NCBI GenBank assembly: GCA_024710165.1
Contig: JANJVG010000207.1
Coordinates: 1-64,000, forward strand
Source of the DNA: Burkholderiaceae bacterium
GTDB lineage: Bacteria; Pseudomonadota; Gammaproteobacteria; Burkholderiales; Burkholderiaceae_C
Length of the DNA stretch: 64,000 bases
Reading direction: 5' to 3'
Position numbers and translations under genes: made by a program. This document shows positions 1-9,610 of the stretch, piece after piece. The notes under the pieces are model-generated. The model did not search any database, was not told the DNA's origin, and saw only the letters and a list, made by a program, of their open reading frames with translations. The first letter of the stretch is position 1; each line of letters starts with the position of its first letter.

Positions 1-8
1 TCACCATT

Positions 9-26
9 TGGTAATATCAATTACCA
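9..26. promoter_or_regulatory. Inverted repeat overlapping the tetR-type start codon, operator candidate
   Basis: TGGTAAT, four bases, ATTACCA: perfect 7-bp arms whose last base is the A of the ATG at 26. TetR proteins usually bind palindromes at their own promoter, so this is a candidate autoregulatory operator. That it is bound by this protein is inference. Confidence 0.5.
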
Positions 27-691
27 TGTCGGAAAGCCATCGTCCCGAAGCCAGCCCAGGCACCACAGAGTTCTCCCCCAAGGCACCCCTGACTGCCATG
101 CGCAGCGACACGCTCGCCCGCGTGGAAAAAGCGGTGCTGGATCTGTTCTCCAGCCGCGACTTCCACGAAGTGAGCCTGCACGACGTGGCCCGCAGCGCCA
201 ACGTATCGCTGCAGACCATCTACAAATACTTCGGGAGCAAGGAAGCGCTGGTGTACAGCATGCTCGACATCATGCTGGGACGCCTGGCCGAGCGCATGAT
301 CGACCACCTGCAGGGCATCGACGACGCGCGCGAGCGCCTGCGCAAGACCTGCTGGGTCACGCTGGACTACATGGACAAACACCCCGCCGTCATGCTGCTG
401 ATGTTCACCGCCGTGCCCGTGTCACGGCACAAGAACATCGGCATTTACGAGAGCCCGGAGCTGATGAGCGCCTTTCTGGGCGTGTTCAAGGACGGCCAGG
501 CACGCGGCGTGCTGAACGACCGGGTGTCCAGCAAGGTGTTGCTGGACGTGTTCATGGGCATCGTCGGTCGCGTGGTGCTGATGCACATCGTGCGTGGCGA
601 AAAGCAACCGCTGACCGGACAATTCAATGAACTGTTCCACATCCTGTGGCGTGCCATGTCGGCTGATGACACGCGGAACAGCCAGCGATGA
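26..691 (+). CDS. TetR/AcrR family transcriptional regulator
   Basis: Predicted one-component DNA-binding repressor of 221 residues. The N-terminal third carries a TetR-type helix-turn-helix around residues 30-75 (ending in TIYKYFGSKEAL, the classic recognition-helix and tail pattern); the rest is a helical ligand domain whose ligand I cannot infer. I chose the ATG at 26; an in-frame TTG at 8 exists, but no ribosome-binding site is visible for either because the window starts here. The start codon is embedded in an inverted repeat, so autoregulation is plausible. Its targets probably lie to the left, outside the window. The family call is firm; the function is unknown. Confidence 0.85.
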   Translation: MSESHRPEASPGTTEFSPKAPLTAMRSDTLARVEKAVLDLFSSRDFHEVSLHDVARSANVSLQTIYKYFGSKEALVYSMLDIMLGRLAERMIDHLQGIDDARERLRKTCWVTLDYMDKHPAVMLLMFTAVPVSRHKNIGIYESPELMSAFLGVFKDGQARGVLNDRVSSKVLLDVFMGIVGRVVLMHIVRGEKQPLTGQFNELFHILWRAMSADDTRNSQR

Positions 692-702
692 GAAAGAGTG
701 AA

Positions 703-778
703 TGGTGGGTCCTGACGGTCTCGAACCGCCGACCTACTCCGTGTAAAGGAGCCGCTCTACCAACTGAGCTAAGGACCC
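703..778 (-). tRNA. tRNA-Val (anticodon TAC)
   Basis: The minus strand folds as a 76-nt tRNA. The acceptor stem GGGTCCT pairs with AGGACCC, the D-arm is AGCTCAGTTGGTAGAGC, the anticodon loop TTTACAC gives TAC at positions 34-36, the T-loop is GTTCGAGAC, and the 3' CCA is encoded. It is separated by a terminator from the two upstream tRNA-Val(CAC) genes. Confidence 0.95.
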
Positions 779-781
779 AAC

Positions 782-802
782 AAAAAACCCAGCAACGCTG
801 GG
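782..802 (-). terminator. Rho-independent terminator downstream of the tRNA-Val(CAC) pair
   Basis: On the minus strand a CCCAGC / GCTGGG stem with a 3-nt loop is followed by six T. It lies just 3' of the tRNA at 813-887 and before the next tRNA gene, so it would end or attenuate the transcript of the two CAC copies. Confidence 0.75.
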
Positions 803-812
803 TATTTGAAAA

Positions 813-887
813 TGGTGGGTGATACATGGATCGAACATGTGACCCCTGCCGTGTGAAGGCAGTGCTCTACCGCTGAGCTAATCACCC
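813..887 (-). tRNA. tRNA-Val (anticodon CAC), copy 2
   Basis: A 75-nt cloverleaf on the minus strand. The acceptor GGGTGAT pairs with ATCACCC, the anticodon stem CTGCC/GGCAG encloses TTCACAC (anticodon CAC), the T-arm loop is TTCGATC, and CCA is encoded. The sequence is identical to the copy at 928-1002. Confidence 0.95.
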
Positions 888-927
888 GTCGCCACCCCAT
901 AAGGGCTTGCGATGCTGTCGGCCAACG

Positions 928-1002
928 TGGTGGGTGATACATGGATCGAACATGTGACCCCTGCCGTGTGAAGGCAGTGCTCTACCGCTGAGCTAATCAC
1001 CC
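928..1002 (-). tRNA. tRNA-Val (anticodon CAC), copy 1
   Basis: First of two identical tandem 75-nt tRNA-Val(CAC) genes, separated by about 40 nt. It has the same stems, anticodon CAC and encoded CCA as the copy at 813-887. It lies just downstream of dnaQ on the same strand. Confidence 0.95.
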
Positions 1003-1039
1003 GATGCCGTTGCGACAGCCCTCAATTATGACACAGCTT

Positions 1040-1750
1040 TCAACCCGCCTGAACGGCTCGCCAAATTGTTTTGCCTCCACTGGCCTTGTCGATCTGTTTC
1101 AGGATCTCCTCGTGCGCGCTCAGTTCCTGATCGTTGGCCTGCAAAACCTGCAAAACAATACTGCGCAAATCCACACTGGCGACGACCGGGCCGGATGAAC
1201 TATCGGACGCCTCATCCAGGCTCAGCAGTGGATCCTGTCCGCGGGTCAGGTTGATGTAAACATCCGCAAGCAGCTCGGCGTCAAGCAAGGCACCGTGCAG
1301 CGTGCGGCTGGAGTTGTCCACACCCAGACGATCGCACAGGGCATCAAGCGAATTGCGCTTGCCCGGATACAGTTCCTTGGCCATCGCCAGGGTGTCGGTG
1401 ATCGTGGCCACAAAGGTCCGAAATGCCGGACGACCGGTCAGCTCGAGCTCTTTGTTGAGAAAACTGACGTCGAAGGCCGCATTGTGGATGATGATCTCAG
1501 CACCCTGCAGGTAGTCCAGCAGTTCATCTGCCACCGCCTCAAACCGGGGCTTGTCACGCAGGAACTCATTGCTGATGCCGTGCACCTTCAAAGCATCTTC
1601 ATGGCTGTCGCGCCCGGGGTTCAGGTAGTAATGACGGTTGTTCCCCGTAAGTTTGCGCGCAACCAACTCCACGCAGCCAATCTCGATGATCCGGTCACCG
1701 CTGTCCGCGGAAAGACCGGTGGTTTCTGTGTCCAGAACAATCTGGCGCAT
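1040..1750 (-). CDS. dnaQ: DNA polymerase III epsilon subunit (3'-5' proofreading exonuclease)
   Basis: Proofreading exonuclease of the replicative polymerase, 236 residues. The DEDDh catalytic set is visible: D7 and E9 in LDTETTG (Exo I), D94 in HNAAFD (Exo II), H152 and D157 in HGALLDAE (Exo III). The C-terminal tail after about residue 180 is where the family binds the alpha subunit. The start ATG shares one base with the stop of the ferredoxin gene (TGATG), so dnaQ is translationally coupled to the end of the isc operon. Coupling of proofreading to Fe-S genes is an observation of layout only. Confidence 0.97.
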   Translation of the reverse strand: MRQIVLDTETTGLSADSGDRIIEIGCVELVARKLTGNNRHYYLNPGRDSHEDALKVHGISNEFLRDKPRFEAVADELLDYLQGAEIIIHNAAFDVSFLNKELELTGRPAFRTFVATITDTLAMAKELYPGKRNSLDALCDRLGVDNSSRTLHGALLDAELLADVYINLTRGQDPLLSLDEASDSSSGPVVASVDLRSIVLQVLQANDQELSAHEEILKQIDKASGGKTIWRAVQAG

Positions 1751-2088
1751 CAGTGGTTTTCCTTGGCGTGGTTGATCGTGTACTTGGGTATTTCAATGGT
1801 CACATCCTTGGCTGCCAGGATGGCTTGACAACTCAGACGCGACTGTGGCTCCAGGCCCCAGGCGCGGTCCAGCAGATCCTCCTCCTCGTCTTCGGCCTCG
1901 TTGAGGGAAGCGAAGCCTTCGCGCACGATCACGTGGCAAGTGGTGCAGGCGCAACTCATGTCGCAGGCATGCTCGATATTGATGTGGTGTTCCAGAAGGG
2001 CTTCGCAGATCGAGGTGCCGGCAGGCGCATTGATTTCGGCGCCCTGCGGGCAGTACTCGGCGTGGGGCAGTATCTTGATGACTGGCAT
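1750..2088 (-). CDS. fdx: ISC-type [2Fe-2S] ferredoxin
   Basis: Adrenodoxin-like ferredoxin of 112 residues that supplies electrons for Fe-S cluster assembly. Cluster ligands are C42, C48, C51 (C-x5-C-x2-C) and C87; an extra C46 sits inside the loop. The acidic stretch EAEDEEED around residues 64-71 matches the partner-binding helix of this family. It is the last isc gene before dnaQ, which it overlaps by one base; hscA ends 21 bp upstream. No iscX follows, unlike in E. coli. Confidence 0.95.
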   Translation of the reverse strand: MPVIKILPHAEYCPQGAEINAPAGTSICEALLEHHINIEHACDMSCACTTCHVIVREGFASLNEAEDEEEDLLDRAWGLEPQSRLSCQAILAAKDVTIEIPKYTINHAKENH

Positions 2089-2109
2089 AACTCGGTCGGG
2101 TGTGTGGGG

Positions 2110-3978
2110 TCAAAGGGTCTGCACGGCTTTACCTGCCAGTGCCTGGCGGATACCCCGGTTCATGCGCTGTGCAGCAAAAAACTCCGTGGCCTGCGCAAGC
2201 GTCTGTGTGGCGGCCTCCAGGTCTGCGGCCTCGCAAGTGGTAGACATCAGGATCCGCAGGGACTCCATGCGCGCATCAATCGCAGCCCGGTCGTCCTCGG
2301 TCAGAAGGTCGGCATCGGCGTCAAGCGCGCTTTGGGTGGCGATCAGCATACGGTCAGCATCCACACGCGCTTCGACCAATGCGCGCGCCTGCATGTCCTG
2401 AGCCGCAGTGGCAAAACCCTCCTGCAACATGCGCGCAATCTGCTCGTCGCTGAGGCCGTAGCTGGGCTTGACGGCGATCTGCGCCTCCACACCGCTGATC
2501 TGTTCACGCGCATTTACGCTCAGCAGCCCGTCGGCATCCACGGTGAAAGTGACTCGGATGCGGGCTGCACCCGCCGCCATGGGCGGAATGCCGCGCAGCT
2601 CGAAACGCGCAAGGCTGCGGCAGTCCTGCACCAGATCACGCTCCCCCTGCACCACATGCAGCGCCAACGCAGTCTGGCCGTCTTTGTAGGTCGTGAAGTC
2701 CTGCGCCTTGGCAGTGGGTAGGGTTTCATTGCGGGCCACGATGCGCTCGACCAGGCCACCCATGGTCTCGATGCCCAGTGAAAGCGGAATCACGTCCAGC
2801 AACAGCAGGTCACCCGCCATGTTGTTGCCAGCCAGCTGATTGGCCTGAATGGCGGCTCCCAGCGCCACCACTTCGTCCGGGTTCAAATTGGTGAGCGGTT
2901 CGCGGCCAAAAAAGTCGGCTACTGCCCGCCGCACCTGCGGCATGCGCGTGGAACCGCCCACCATGACAACGCCCTGCACGTCATCGCGCGCAAGCTGAGC
3001 GTCACGCAGTGTGCGGCGTACCACCGCCAGGGAGCGGGCCGTCAGATCGGCCGTGACCGCATCAAAGTCACTGCGTTTCACGTCAAATCGCACTTCAACG
3101 CCCGCCAGTCGGGCGCTAAAAGCTACTTTTTCTGTAGCAGTCAAGGCCTCTTTGCAGGCCCGTGCGGCCAGGCGCGCAGCGGTCTTGTCGGTGGCCGTCT
3201 CTGCCTCGAGCCCCAGTTGGCCCAGCACCCAGTCGGAGAGCAGCGCGTCGTAGTCATCACCGCCCAGGGCCGAATCGCCCCCCGTGGCCAGCACCTCGAA
3301 GACGCCCTGTGTCAGCCGCAGGATGGAAATATCAAACGTTCCACCGCCCAGGTCGTACACGGCGTAAATGCCCTCGCTGGCGTTGTCCAGGCCATAGGCG
3401 ATGGCAGCGGCTGTCGGCTCGTTGATGAGGCGCAAAAGATGAATGCCCGCCAGTTGTGCTGCATCCTTGGTGGCCTGACGCTGGGCATCGTCGAAATACG
3501 CCGGTACGGTGATCACGGCACCGTACAAGTCGTCGTTGAAAGTGTCTTCGGCTCGGTAGCGCAGCGTTACCAGTATCTCGGCGCTCACTTCGACCGGCGA
3601 TTTGAGGCCACCCAGGGTGTCGATACTGACCATGCCACCACCCGCGTCACTGCCTACCAGGTCATAGGGCAGCTTGCCGGGCAGGGCAATGTCGGCGAGC
3701 CCGCGGCCCATGAAACGCTTGACCGAAGCGATGGTGTTGCGCGCATCGGTGTGCTGCATGGCAGCAGCGTCATGGCCGATCTGGCGACCACCGCCAGCCA
3801 GGTAGCGCACCACGGATGGAAGCAGCACCCGGCCCTCACCGTCGGGAAGACACTCGGCAACGCCATTGCGCACCGCAGCCACCAGTGAATGCGTGGTCCC
3901 CAGATCGATGCCCACGGCAATACGCCGCTGGTGGGGGTTGGGGGACTGGCCGGGTTCGGAAATCTGCAGCAGCGCCAT
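2110..3978 (-). CDS. hscA: Fe-S cluster assembly chaperone HscA (Hsp70 family)
   Basis: Specialised Hsp70 that, with HscB, releases the cluster from IscU to acceptor proteins. The predicted protein has 622 residues. The N-terminal ATPase domain carries the phosphate loop IDLGTTHS near residue 30 and [11 protein letters not shown] near residue 215; a substrate-binding domain and helical lid follow. I start at the ATG at 3978, preceded by AGGAA at good spacing; an in-frame ATG at 4026 would add 16 residues without homology. The coding region contains a short stem-loop (3117-3165) resembling the interspersed repeat found elsewhere in the window. Confidence 0.95.
   Translation of the reverse strand: MALLQISEPGQSPNPHQRRIAVGIDLGTTHSLVAAVRNGVAECLPDGEGRVLLPSVVRYLAGGGRQIGHDAAAMQHTDARNTIASVKRFMGRGLADIALPGKLPYDLVGSDAGGGMVSIDTLGGLKSPVEVSAEILVTLRYRAEDTFNDDLYGAVITVPAYFDDAQRQATKDAAQLAGIHLLRLINEPTAAAIAYGLDNASEGIYAVYDLGGGTFDISILRLTQGVFEVLATGGDSALGGDDYDALLSDWVLGQLGLEAETATDKTAARLAARACKEALTATEKVAFSARLAGVEVRFDVKRSDFDAVTADLTARSLAVVRRTLRDAQLARDDVQGVVMVGGSTRMPQVRRAVADFFGREPLTNLNPDEVVALGAAIQANQLAGNNMAGDLLLLDVIPLSLGIETMGGLVERIVARNETLPTAKAQDFTTYKDGQTALALHVVQGERDLVQDCRSLARFELRGIPPMAAGAARIRVTFTVDADGLLSVNAREQISGVEAQIAVKPSYGLSDEQIARMLQEGFATAAQDMQARALVEARVDADRMLIATQSALDADADLLTEDDRAAIDARMESLRILMSTTCEAADLEAATQTLAQATEFFAAQRMNRGIRQALAGKAVQTL
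3117..3165 (-). repeat. Possible degenerate copy of the interspersed repeat, inside hscA
   Basis: GCTAC-TTTTTCT-GTAGC hairpin followed by AGTCAAGG and a GC-rich tail, resembling the A/T-loop end of the repeat family. The central arms are poorly kept, so this may be chance similarity. It is read in frame within hscA. Confidence 0.35.
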
Positions 3979-4044
3979 GGGTTCCTGTCGTGTCGGGATC
4001 TGTGCCTGCACAAGCAAGGCACGCAAATGCGGTGATTCGGGACT

Positions 4045-4563
4045 CTATTGTCCCAGTTGCTCCAGCCGTCGCTCAATATCGATTGCAAAACGCGCAATGA
4101 ACATGAGGGCTCTGACCTGACGGGCTGCGCCTGCAAAGTCCTGCTGTTGATCGATGAGTTCAGCACAACGCTCCAAGGCCGCACGCCGTGCCTGGTGAAC
4201 CTCGTTCTCCAGGGCCTGCACCTGTGCCAGCTGATCGGCCTCTTCCAGCGCCTCGCGCCACTCCATCTGCTGCATCAGGAACTCGCCTGGCATCGCGGTG
4301 TTGTCTTCGGCGCGGACAGGCGCGCCATGCAGCTCGCACAGGTACGCCGCACGGCGCAGCGGGTCCTTGATGCGCTGGTAGCCCTCGTTGATGCGAACGG
4401 ACCACTGCATGGCCTGGCGTTGTACTGCGGCGCTACCGGAGGTATGGCGATCGGGATGGGCTTCGCGCTGGAGTTCCTTCCAGCGGGCATCCAGTTCACT
4501 GCGGTCCTGAACAAAACGCCGGGGCACACCAAACAGTTCGAAATCGTCAGATTGAAGGTTCAT
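4045..4563 (-). CDS. hscB: Fe-S assembly co-chaperone HscB (J-protein)
   Basis: DnaJ-type co-chaperone of 172 residues that delivers IscU to HscA and stimulates its ATPase. The N-terminal J domain has the HPD motif at residues 36-38; the C-terminal helical half is the IscU-binding part of the family. It stands between iscA and hscA in the usual order. A stem-loop with a T run lies just upstream, between iscA and this gene, and may lower expression of the chaperone half of the operon. Confidence 0.95.
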   Translation of the reverse strand: MNLQSDDFELFGVPRRFVQDRSELDARWKELQREAHPDRHTSGSAAVQRQAMQWSVRINEGYQRIKDPLRRAAYLCELHGAPVRAEDNTAMPGEFLMQQMEWREALEEADQLAQVQALENEVHQARRAALERCAELIDQQQDFAGAARQVRALMFIARFAIDIERRLEQLGQ

Positions 4564-4569
4564 TTCAGC

Positions 4570-4603
4570 AAAAAACCGCCAACACAGTGCGCGATGGCGG
4601 TTT
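4570..4603 (-). terminator. Intra-operon attenuator/terminator between iscA and hscB
   Basis: On the minus strand AAACCGCCA pairs with TGGCGGTTT around a 13-nt loop, followed directly by T residues. It sits in the 63-bp iscA-hscB gap, so it is a candidate partial terminator that sets different levels of iscSUA and hscBA-fdx. Confidence 0.6.
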
Positions 4604-4626
4604 CGAAAAGTGGAGAACAGAAGGCA

Positions 4627-4950
4627 TCAGACCCGGAAGCTCTCTCCGCAGCCGCAACGGTCGCGCTCGTTCGGATTACTGAAACGAAAGCCTTCGTTCA
4701 GGCCCTCGCGCACAAAATCGAGCTCGGTACCGTCGATATAGGCCAAACTTTTTGGATCAATGAGCACCTTGACGCCGTAATTTTCAAACACGATGTCTTC
4801 TGGCTCGGCCTCGTCCACGTATTCCAGTTTGTAGGCCAGGCCCGAGCAACCACTGGTCTTGACGCCCAGACGCACTCCCAGGCCCTTGCCGCGCCGCGAC
4901 AGGTAACGGCTGACATGCCGGGCTGCCGCTTCGGTCAGGGTAATTGCCAT
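4627..4950 (-). CDS. iscA: A-type Fe-S carrier protein IscA
   Basis: Carrier or scaffold of 107 residues for Fe-S clusters. The three conserved cysteines are present: C35 in SGCSG, and C99 and C101 in CGCGE near the C-terminus. The start at 4950 gives the family's usual length and lies four bases after the iscU stop; an upstream in-frame extension would run back into iscU and is rejected. Confidence 0.96.
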   Translation of the reverse strand: MAITLTEAAARHVSRYLSRRGKGLGVRLGVKTSGCSGLAYKLEYVDEAEPEDIVFENYGVKVLIDPKSLAYIDGTELDFVREGLNEGFRFSNPNERDRCGCGESFRV

Positions 4951-4954
4951 GATT

Positions 4955-5353
4955 TCAGACGGTCGCTGCACTACCGTGTTTGGTCTTGTAGTCGTTGACA
5001 GCCGCCTTGATGGCGTCCTCGGCGAGGATGGAGCAGTGGATCTTGACCGGCGGCAACGCAAGCTCTTCAGCAATCTCGCTGTTTTTAAGCGCAGCCGCTT
5101 CATCCAGCGTCTTGCCCTTCACCCATTCGGTCACGAGCGAAGAAGAAGCGATGGCCGAGCCGCAGCCGTAGGTCTTGAAGCGTGCGTCCTCGATCACCCC
5201 GGTGGTGGGGTTGACCTTGATCTGCAGCTTCATCACATCGCCACAGGCCGGCGCGCCCACCATGCCGGTGCCCACCGTATCGTCACCCTTTTCGAAGGAA
5301 CCGACATTGCGGGGGTTTTCGTAGTGGTCAATGACTTTGTCGGAATAGGCCAT
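4955..5353 (-). CDS. iscU: Fe-S cluster assembly scaffold IscU
   Basis: Scaffold of 132 residues on which the cluster is built from sulfur given by IscS. It has the ligand set C37, D39, C64 and C107 and the LPPVK motif at residues 100-104 that HscA recognises. A good ribosome-binding site (AAGGAG) precedes the ATG; it lies at the edge of an interspersed repeat that fills the iscS-iscU gap. Confidence 0.97.
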   Translation of the reverse strand: MAYSDKVIDHYENPRNVGSFEKGDDTVGTGMVGAPACGDVMKLQIKVNPTTGVIEDARFKTYGCGSAIASSSLVTEWVKGKTLDEAAALKNSEIAEELALPPVKIHCSILAEDAIKAAVNDYKTKHGSAATV

Positions 5354-5363
5354 GATTTACTCC

Positions 5364-5412
5364 TTTTTTAGTAGCTGCCTCCCCTTGTAAAACAAGGGCT
5401 AGAAGCCAATTT
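5364..5412 (-). repeat. Interspersed repeat copy in the iscS-iscU gap
   Basis: Read on the minus strand it runs AAATTGGCTTCTAGCCCTTG, then a short loop, CAAGGGG, GGCAGCTAC and an A-rich end. This matches the family skeleton GGCnTC-nAGC-SCTT, loop, AAGCGC, AGCAGCTAT, A/T loop, ATAGCA. It abuts the iscU ribosome-binding site and could form a hairpin in the iscSU transcript. Confidence 0.75.
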
Positions 5413-5422
5413 GATTCATTTC

Positions 5423-6643
5423 TTAGTGGGCCGCCCACTGAATGGTGCTCAGATCGACGCCGTCTTTGTACATCTCCCACAAGGGGCTGAGTTCGCGTAG
5501 CTTGGCCACCTTTTCGCGGATCGTGGCAATGGCGTAGTCGATCTCTTCCTCGGTAGTGAACCGACCGATGGTCATGCGCAGGCTGCTGTGCGCCAATTCG
5601 TCGCTGCGGCCGAGCGCACGTAACACATAGCTGGGCTCAAGGCTGGCCGAGGTGCAGGCCGAGCCCGAGGAGACGGCCAAGCCCTTGATGCCCATGATCA
5701 GCGACTCGCCCTCGACGTAGTTGAAACTGATGTTCAGGTTGTGCGGAACGCGCTGCTGCATGTCGCCATTGATGAAGACCTGCTCCATGTCGGTCAGGCC
5801 GTCGAGCAGGCGCTTTTGAAGGTGCCGGGCCTTTTCCTGTTCCTGGGCCATTTCTTCGCGGGCGATGCGAAAGGCCTCGCCCATACCCACGATCTGGTGC
5901 GTGGGCAGCGTGCCCGAACGCATGCCGCGCTCATGACCACCGCCGTGCATCTGCGCCTCCAACCGCACGCGCGGCTTGCGGCGCACATACAGCGCGCCAA
6001 TGCCCTTGGGCCCATAGCTCTTGTGCGATGCCAGGCTCATCAGATCGACGGGTAGGCTCGCCAAATCGATCTCGATCTTGCCGGTAGCCTGAGCGGCATC
6101 CACATGGAAAATAATGCCCTTCTCCCGGCACAAGGCGCCAATGGCCGGGATATCCTGAATCACGCCGATTTCGTTGTTCACGAACATCACGCTGATCAGG
6201 ATGGTGTCGGGGCGGATGGCGGCCTTGAGCACTTCGAAATCGAGCAGACCATCGGGTTTGACATCCAGATAGCTGACCTCGAAACCCTGGCGCTCCATTT
6301 CGCGCATGGTGTCCAGCACCGCCTTGTGCTCGGTCTTCACCGTGATCAGGTGCTTGCCCTTGCCCTTGTAGAAATGGCCTGCGCCCTTGATGGCCAGATT
6401 GTTGGATTCGGTGGCGCCGCTGGTCCAGACGATTTCGCGCGGGTCGGCGCCAATCAGTTCTGCCACCTGGGTGCGGGCTTTCTCGACTGCTTCTTCGGCC
6501 TCCCAGCCCCAGGCATGGCTGCGCGAGGCAGGGTTGCCGAAATGCTCGCGCAACCACGGGATCATTGCGTCCACAACGCGCGGATCGACCGGCGTGGTGG
6601 CACCGTAATCAAGATAAATGGGGAAATGCGGGGTCATGTCCAT
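5423..6643 (-). CDS. iscS: Cysteine desulfurase IscS
   Basis: PLP enzyme that takes sulfur from L-cysteine and passes it to IscU and to tRNA thiolation enzymes. The predicted protein is 406 residues. The PLP lysine lies in [12 protein letters not shown] and the catalytic loop cysteine in [10 protein letters not shown] near the C-terminus. Start at 6643 ([14 protein letters not shown]) fits group I desulfurases; a start at 6673 would add ten unconserved residues. It is followed by iscU after a gap filled by a repeat copy. Confidence 0.96.
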   Translation of the reverse strand: MDMTPHFPIYLDYGATTPVDPRVVDAMIPWLREHFGNPASRSHAWGWEAEEAVEKARTQVAELIGADPREIVWTSGATESNNLAIKGAGHFYKGKGKHLITVKTEHKAVLDTMREMERQGFEVSYLDVKPDGLLDFEVLKAAIRPDTILISVMFVNNEIGVIQDIPAIGALCREKGIIFHVDAAQATGKIEIDLASLPVDLMSLASHKSYGPKGIGALYVRRKPRVRLEAQMHGGGHERGMRSGTLPTHQIVGMGEAFRIAREEMAQEQEKARHLQKRLLDGLTDMEQVFINGDMQQRVPHNLNISFNYVEGESLIMGIKGLAVSSGSACTSASLEPSYVLRALGRSDELAHSSLRMTIGRFTTEEEIDYAIATIREKVAKLRELSPLWEMYKDGVDLSTIQWAAH

Positions 6644-6757
6644 GGCTGGCTCGGTGGGTATTCGGGCTGGCAATTGCAGTACGTAAGTCGATAGCTTGCC
6701 GCAAACAGGCGCCGCACGCCGTTCGGTGCGCAGCCGCCCTCGTCCCGATCAGGGTCT

Positions 6758-7294
6758 TCAGGACTTGGCGAATACGTTGCCCAAGGCGAAGACCGAATTG
6801 GGTGCATTCACGCGGATGGGTTTAACCACCGGCGTCGTCGAAATGGCGCGACGGACCATGGGTTTCTCCTCGATCTGCAGGCCCTTGGCCAACTGTTCGT
6901 CCACCAGCTTTTGCAGCGTGACGGAATCAAGGAACTCCACCACGCGCTGGTTCAGTGTGGCCCACAGATCGTGCGTCATGCAACGGCCGGAGTCTCCAAG
7001 GCAGTTTTCCTTGCCTCCGCACTGCGTCGCGTCAATCGGCTCATCGACCGACACGATGATGTCGGCGATGGTGATGTCGGCGGCCTTGCGCGCCAGCGTG
7101 TAGCCGCCTCCCGGGCCGCGGGTGGATTCCACCAGCTCGTGCCGGCGCAGTTTGCCAAACAATTGCTCCAAGTACGACAGCGAAATCCGCTGACGCTGGC
7201 TGATGGCGGCCAGCGTGACCGGCCCGTTGTTCTGGCGCAGGGCCAGGTCGATCATGGCAGTGACCGCAAAACGGCCTTTGGTTGTGAGACGCAT
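6758..7294 (-). CDS. iscR: Rrf2-family Fe-S cluster regulator IscR
   Basis: Transcription factor of 178 residues that senses Fe-S sufficiency and represses the isc operon when loaded with [2Fe-2S]. The N-terminal winged helix spans about residues 1-70; cluster ligands C92, C98 and C105 with H108 nearby are present. The C-terminal extension after about residue 130 is typical of betaproteobacterial members. AAGGAG precedes the ATG. It is the first gene of the isc operon, behind a leader of about 120 nt from the predicted promoter. Confidence 0.96.
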   Translation of the reverse strand: MRLTTKGRFAVTAMIDLALRQNNGPVTLAAISQRQRISLSYLEQLFGKLRRHELVESTRGPGGGYTLARKAADITIADIIVSVDEPIDATQCGGKENCLGDSGRCMTHDLWATLNQRVVEFLDSVTLQKLVDEQLAKGLQIEEKPMVRRAISTTPVVKPIRVNAPNSVFALGNVFAKS

Positions 7295-7423
7295 CGCAAG
7301 CTCCTTAGTCTGGCTTGTTGGTTCATGAAACGCCTGAATGGTTCAGATCCACCAGGTCACCGTCTCCACCCGTACCTGCCGCAGCAGGCCCTTCATCGAG
7401 AGGTCTTGTAGTTTTGTGGCATT

Positions 7424-7452
7424 AGTGTAGCACAAACCATATTAATTTTGTC
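7424..7452 (-). promoter_or_regulatory. Predicted iscR-isc operon promoter
   Basis: On the minus strand an extended -10 (TGC-TACACT, 7424-7429) sits 17 bp after GACAAA (7447-7452; a CCGACA reading gives spacing 19). The spacer contains TATGG and the upstream side has a C..A pattern that partly matches the type 2 IscR site; the match is weak. No clear type 1 site is seen. Confidence 0.5.
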
Positions 7453-7510
7453 GGGTAAACAAACTCTGTGGTCACGATTACATCTGACAAGTTCCAAAAA
7501 CCCCTCATCC

Positions 7511-9610
7511 CTAGCGTGACGTAGGGATATTATCAGCTCCGTGCGCGCCAAACGCCATGTCCTTGAGGCGTGCCAGCTGGTCGCGCACCCGCGCTGCCTG
7601 CTCGAACTCCAGGTTGCGCGCGTGCTCCAACATCTGTTTTTCCAGGCGCTTGATCTCCCGGGCCATGTCTTTTTCCGACATGTCCTCGGCCTTGGCCCGC
7701 TGCATTGCCTCTTGCTCCAGACGCTCGGCGTCCTTGCCCGCCTTCTCGCTGTACACCCCGTCGATCAGGTCGCGCACCTGCTTGACGATGCTGCGCGGCG
7801 TGATGCCATGCTCGGTGTTGAAGGCGATCTGCCGCGCGCGGCGTCGCTCGGTTTCGCCGATGGCCCGCGCCATGGAGTCGGTCACCCGGTCGGCATACAG
7901 AATCGCCTTGCCCGACAGGTTGCGCGCCGCGCGCCCGATGGTCTGGATCAGGCTGCGTTCGGAGCGCAAAAAACCCTCCTTGTCCGCATCCAGAATGGCG
8001 ACCAGTGACACCTCGGGTATGTCCAGACCCTCGCGCAGCAGGTTGATGCCCACCAGCACGTCAAAAGCGCCCAGGCGCAAGTCACGAATGATCTCCACGC
8101 GCTCCACGGTGTCCACGTCGGAGTGCAGATAGCGCACCTTCACGCCGTTGTCGGTGAGGTAGTCGGTCAGCTGCTCGGCCATGCGCTTGGTCAGCGTGGT
8201 CACGAGCACGCGCTCGTGCAGGTCGGAGCGGAGGCGGATTTCCTGCAGCACATCGTCCACCTGGTGGGTGGCGGGGCGCACCTCTACCAGCGGATCGACC
8301 AGGCCTGTGGGACGCACCACCTGCTCGACCACCTGGCCAGCGTGCTGCTTCTCGTAGTCGGCCGGTGTGGCCGATACAAATACCACCTGGCGCATGCGCT
8401 GCTCGAACTCCTCGAACTTGAGCGGGCGGTTATCCAGCGCACTGGGCAGCCGGAAGCCGTATTCCACCAGCGTGGTCTTGCGCTGGCGGTCGCCGTTGTA
8501 CATGGCGTTGAGCTGGCCGATCATCTGGTGGCTCTCGTCCAGGAACATGATTGCGTCGCGCGGCAAATAGTCGGTCAGGGTGCTCGGTGGCTCGCCCTCG
8601 GCTGTGCCCGCCAGGTGGCGCGAGTAGTTCTCGATGCCCTTGCAATGCCCCACCTCGCTGAGCATTTCCAGGTCGAAGCGCGTGCGCTGCTCCAGCCGTT
8701 GCGCCTCCACCAACTTGCCCTCGGCCACGAAGAACTTGAGCCGCTCGTCCAGTTCCTGCTTGATGGTCTCCACGGCCGCGAGCACCTTGTCGCGCGGCGT
8801 CACGTAATGGCTGCTGGGGTACACCGTGAAGCGCGGGATTTTTTGCTGGATACGCCCCGTGAGCGGGTCGAACAGCTGCAGGCTTTCCACCTCGTCGTCG
8901 AACAGTTCGATGCGCACCGCCAGCTCGGAATGCTCGGCAGGGAACACATCGATGGTGTCGCCACGCACGCGGAACTTGCCCCGGCTGAAGTCCTGCTCGT
9001 TGCGCTGGTACTGCATGCGGATCAGCTGCGCGATCGCGTCACGCTGGCTCAGCTGGTCACCCACGCGCAGCGTCATGATCATGCGGTGGTAGCTCTCGGG
9101 CTCGCCAATGCCGTAGATGGCCGACACCGTAGCCACGATGACCACATCGCGCCGCTCCAGCAAGCTCTTGGTGCACGACAGGCGCATCTGCTCGATGTGC
9201 TCGTTGATGGCGCTGTCCTTCTCGATGAACAGGTCGCGCTGAGGCACATAGGCCTCGGGCTGGTAGTAGTCGTAGTAGCTCACGAAGTACTCCACGGCGT
9301 TCTTGGGAAAGAACTCGCGGAACTCGCTGTACAGCTGTGCGGCCAGCGTCTTGTTGGGCGCGAAGATGATGGCCGGCAGTCCCAGGCGGGCGATCACGTT
9401 CGCCATGGTGACGGTCTTGCCCGAGCCCGTCACCCCCAGCAGGGTCTGGAACACCTCGCCGTCCTGCACGCCCTCCACCAGCTTGGCGATGGCCTCGGGC
9501 TGATCACCGGCGGGCGGGTATGGCTGGTACAACGAAAAGGGCGAACCTGGAAACTGGACGAACTGCCCGTCCGCCGCGCCAGCGGCCGGCTCAGAGGTGA
9601 CTTCATGCAT
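7511..9610 (-). CDS. uvrB: Excinuclease ABC subunit B
   Basis: Damage-verifying helicase-like subunit of nucleotide excision repair, 699 residues. Walker A GVTGSGKT is at residues 59-66, the beta-hairpin aromatic stretch [12 protein letters not shown] follows, helicase motif VI is seen in QTIGRAARN, and a UVR motif (UvrC contact) ends the protein. An open frame continues upstream but is antisense to the aminotransferase gene, so the ATG at 9610 is the start. Divergent from the aminotransferase with about 108 bp between the start codons; I see no LexA box there. Confidence 0.97.
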   Translation of the reverse strand: MHEVTSEPAAGAADGQFVQFPGSPFSLYQPYPPAGDQPEAIAKLVEGVQDGEVFQTLLGVTGSGKTVTMANVIARLGLPAIIFAPNKTLAAQLYSEFREFFPKNAVEYFVSYYDYYQPEAYVPQRDLFIEKDSAINEHIEQMRLSCTKSLLERRDVVIVATVSAIYGIGEPESYHRMIMTLRVGDQLSQRDAIAQLIRMQYQRNEQDFSRGKFRVRGDTIDVFPAEHSELAVRIELFDDEVESLQLFDPLTGRIQQKIPRFTVYPSSHYVTPRDKVLAAVETIKQELDERLKFFVAEGKLVEAQRLEQRTRFDLEMLSEVGHCKGIENYSRHLAGTAEGEPPSTLTDYLPRDAIMFLDESHQMIGQLNAMYNGDRQRKTTLVEYGFRLPSALDNRPLKFEEFEQRMRQVVFVSATPADYEKQHAGQVVEQVVRPTGLVDPLVEVRPATHQVDDVLQEIRLRSDLHERVLVTTLTKRMAEQLTDYLTDNGVKVRYLHSDVDTVERVEIIRDLRLGAFDVLVGINLLREGLDIPEVSLVAILDADKEGFLRSERSLIQTIGRAARNLSGKAILYADRVTDSMARAIGETERRRARQIAFNTEHGITPRSIVKQVRDLIDGVYSEKAGKDAERLEQEAMQRAKAEDMSEKDMAREIKRLEKQMLEHARNLEFEQAARVRDQLARLKDMAFGAHGADNIPTSR

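Noticed and set aside
7295-7450. A type 1 IscR site upstream of iscR
   Set aside because: No sequence close to the type 1 consensus was found; only a weak type 2-like match overlaps the promoter.
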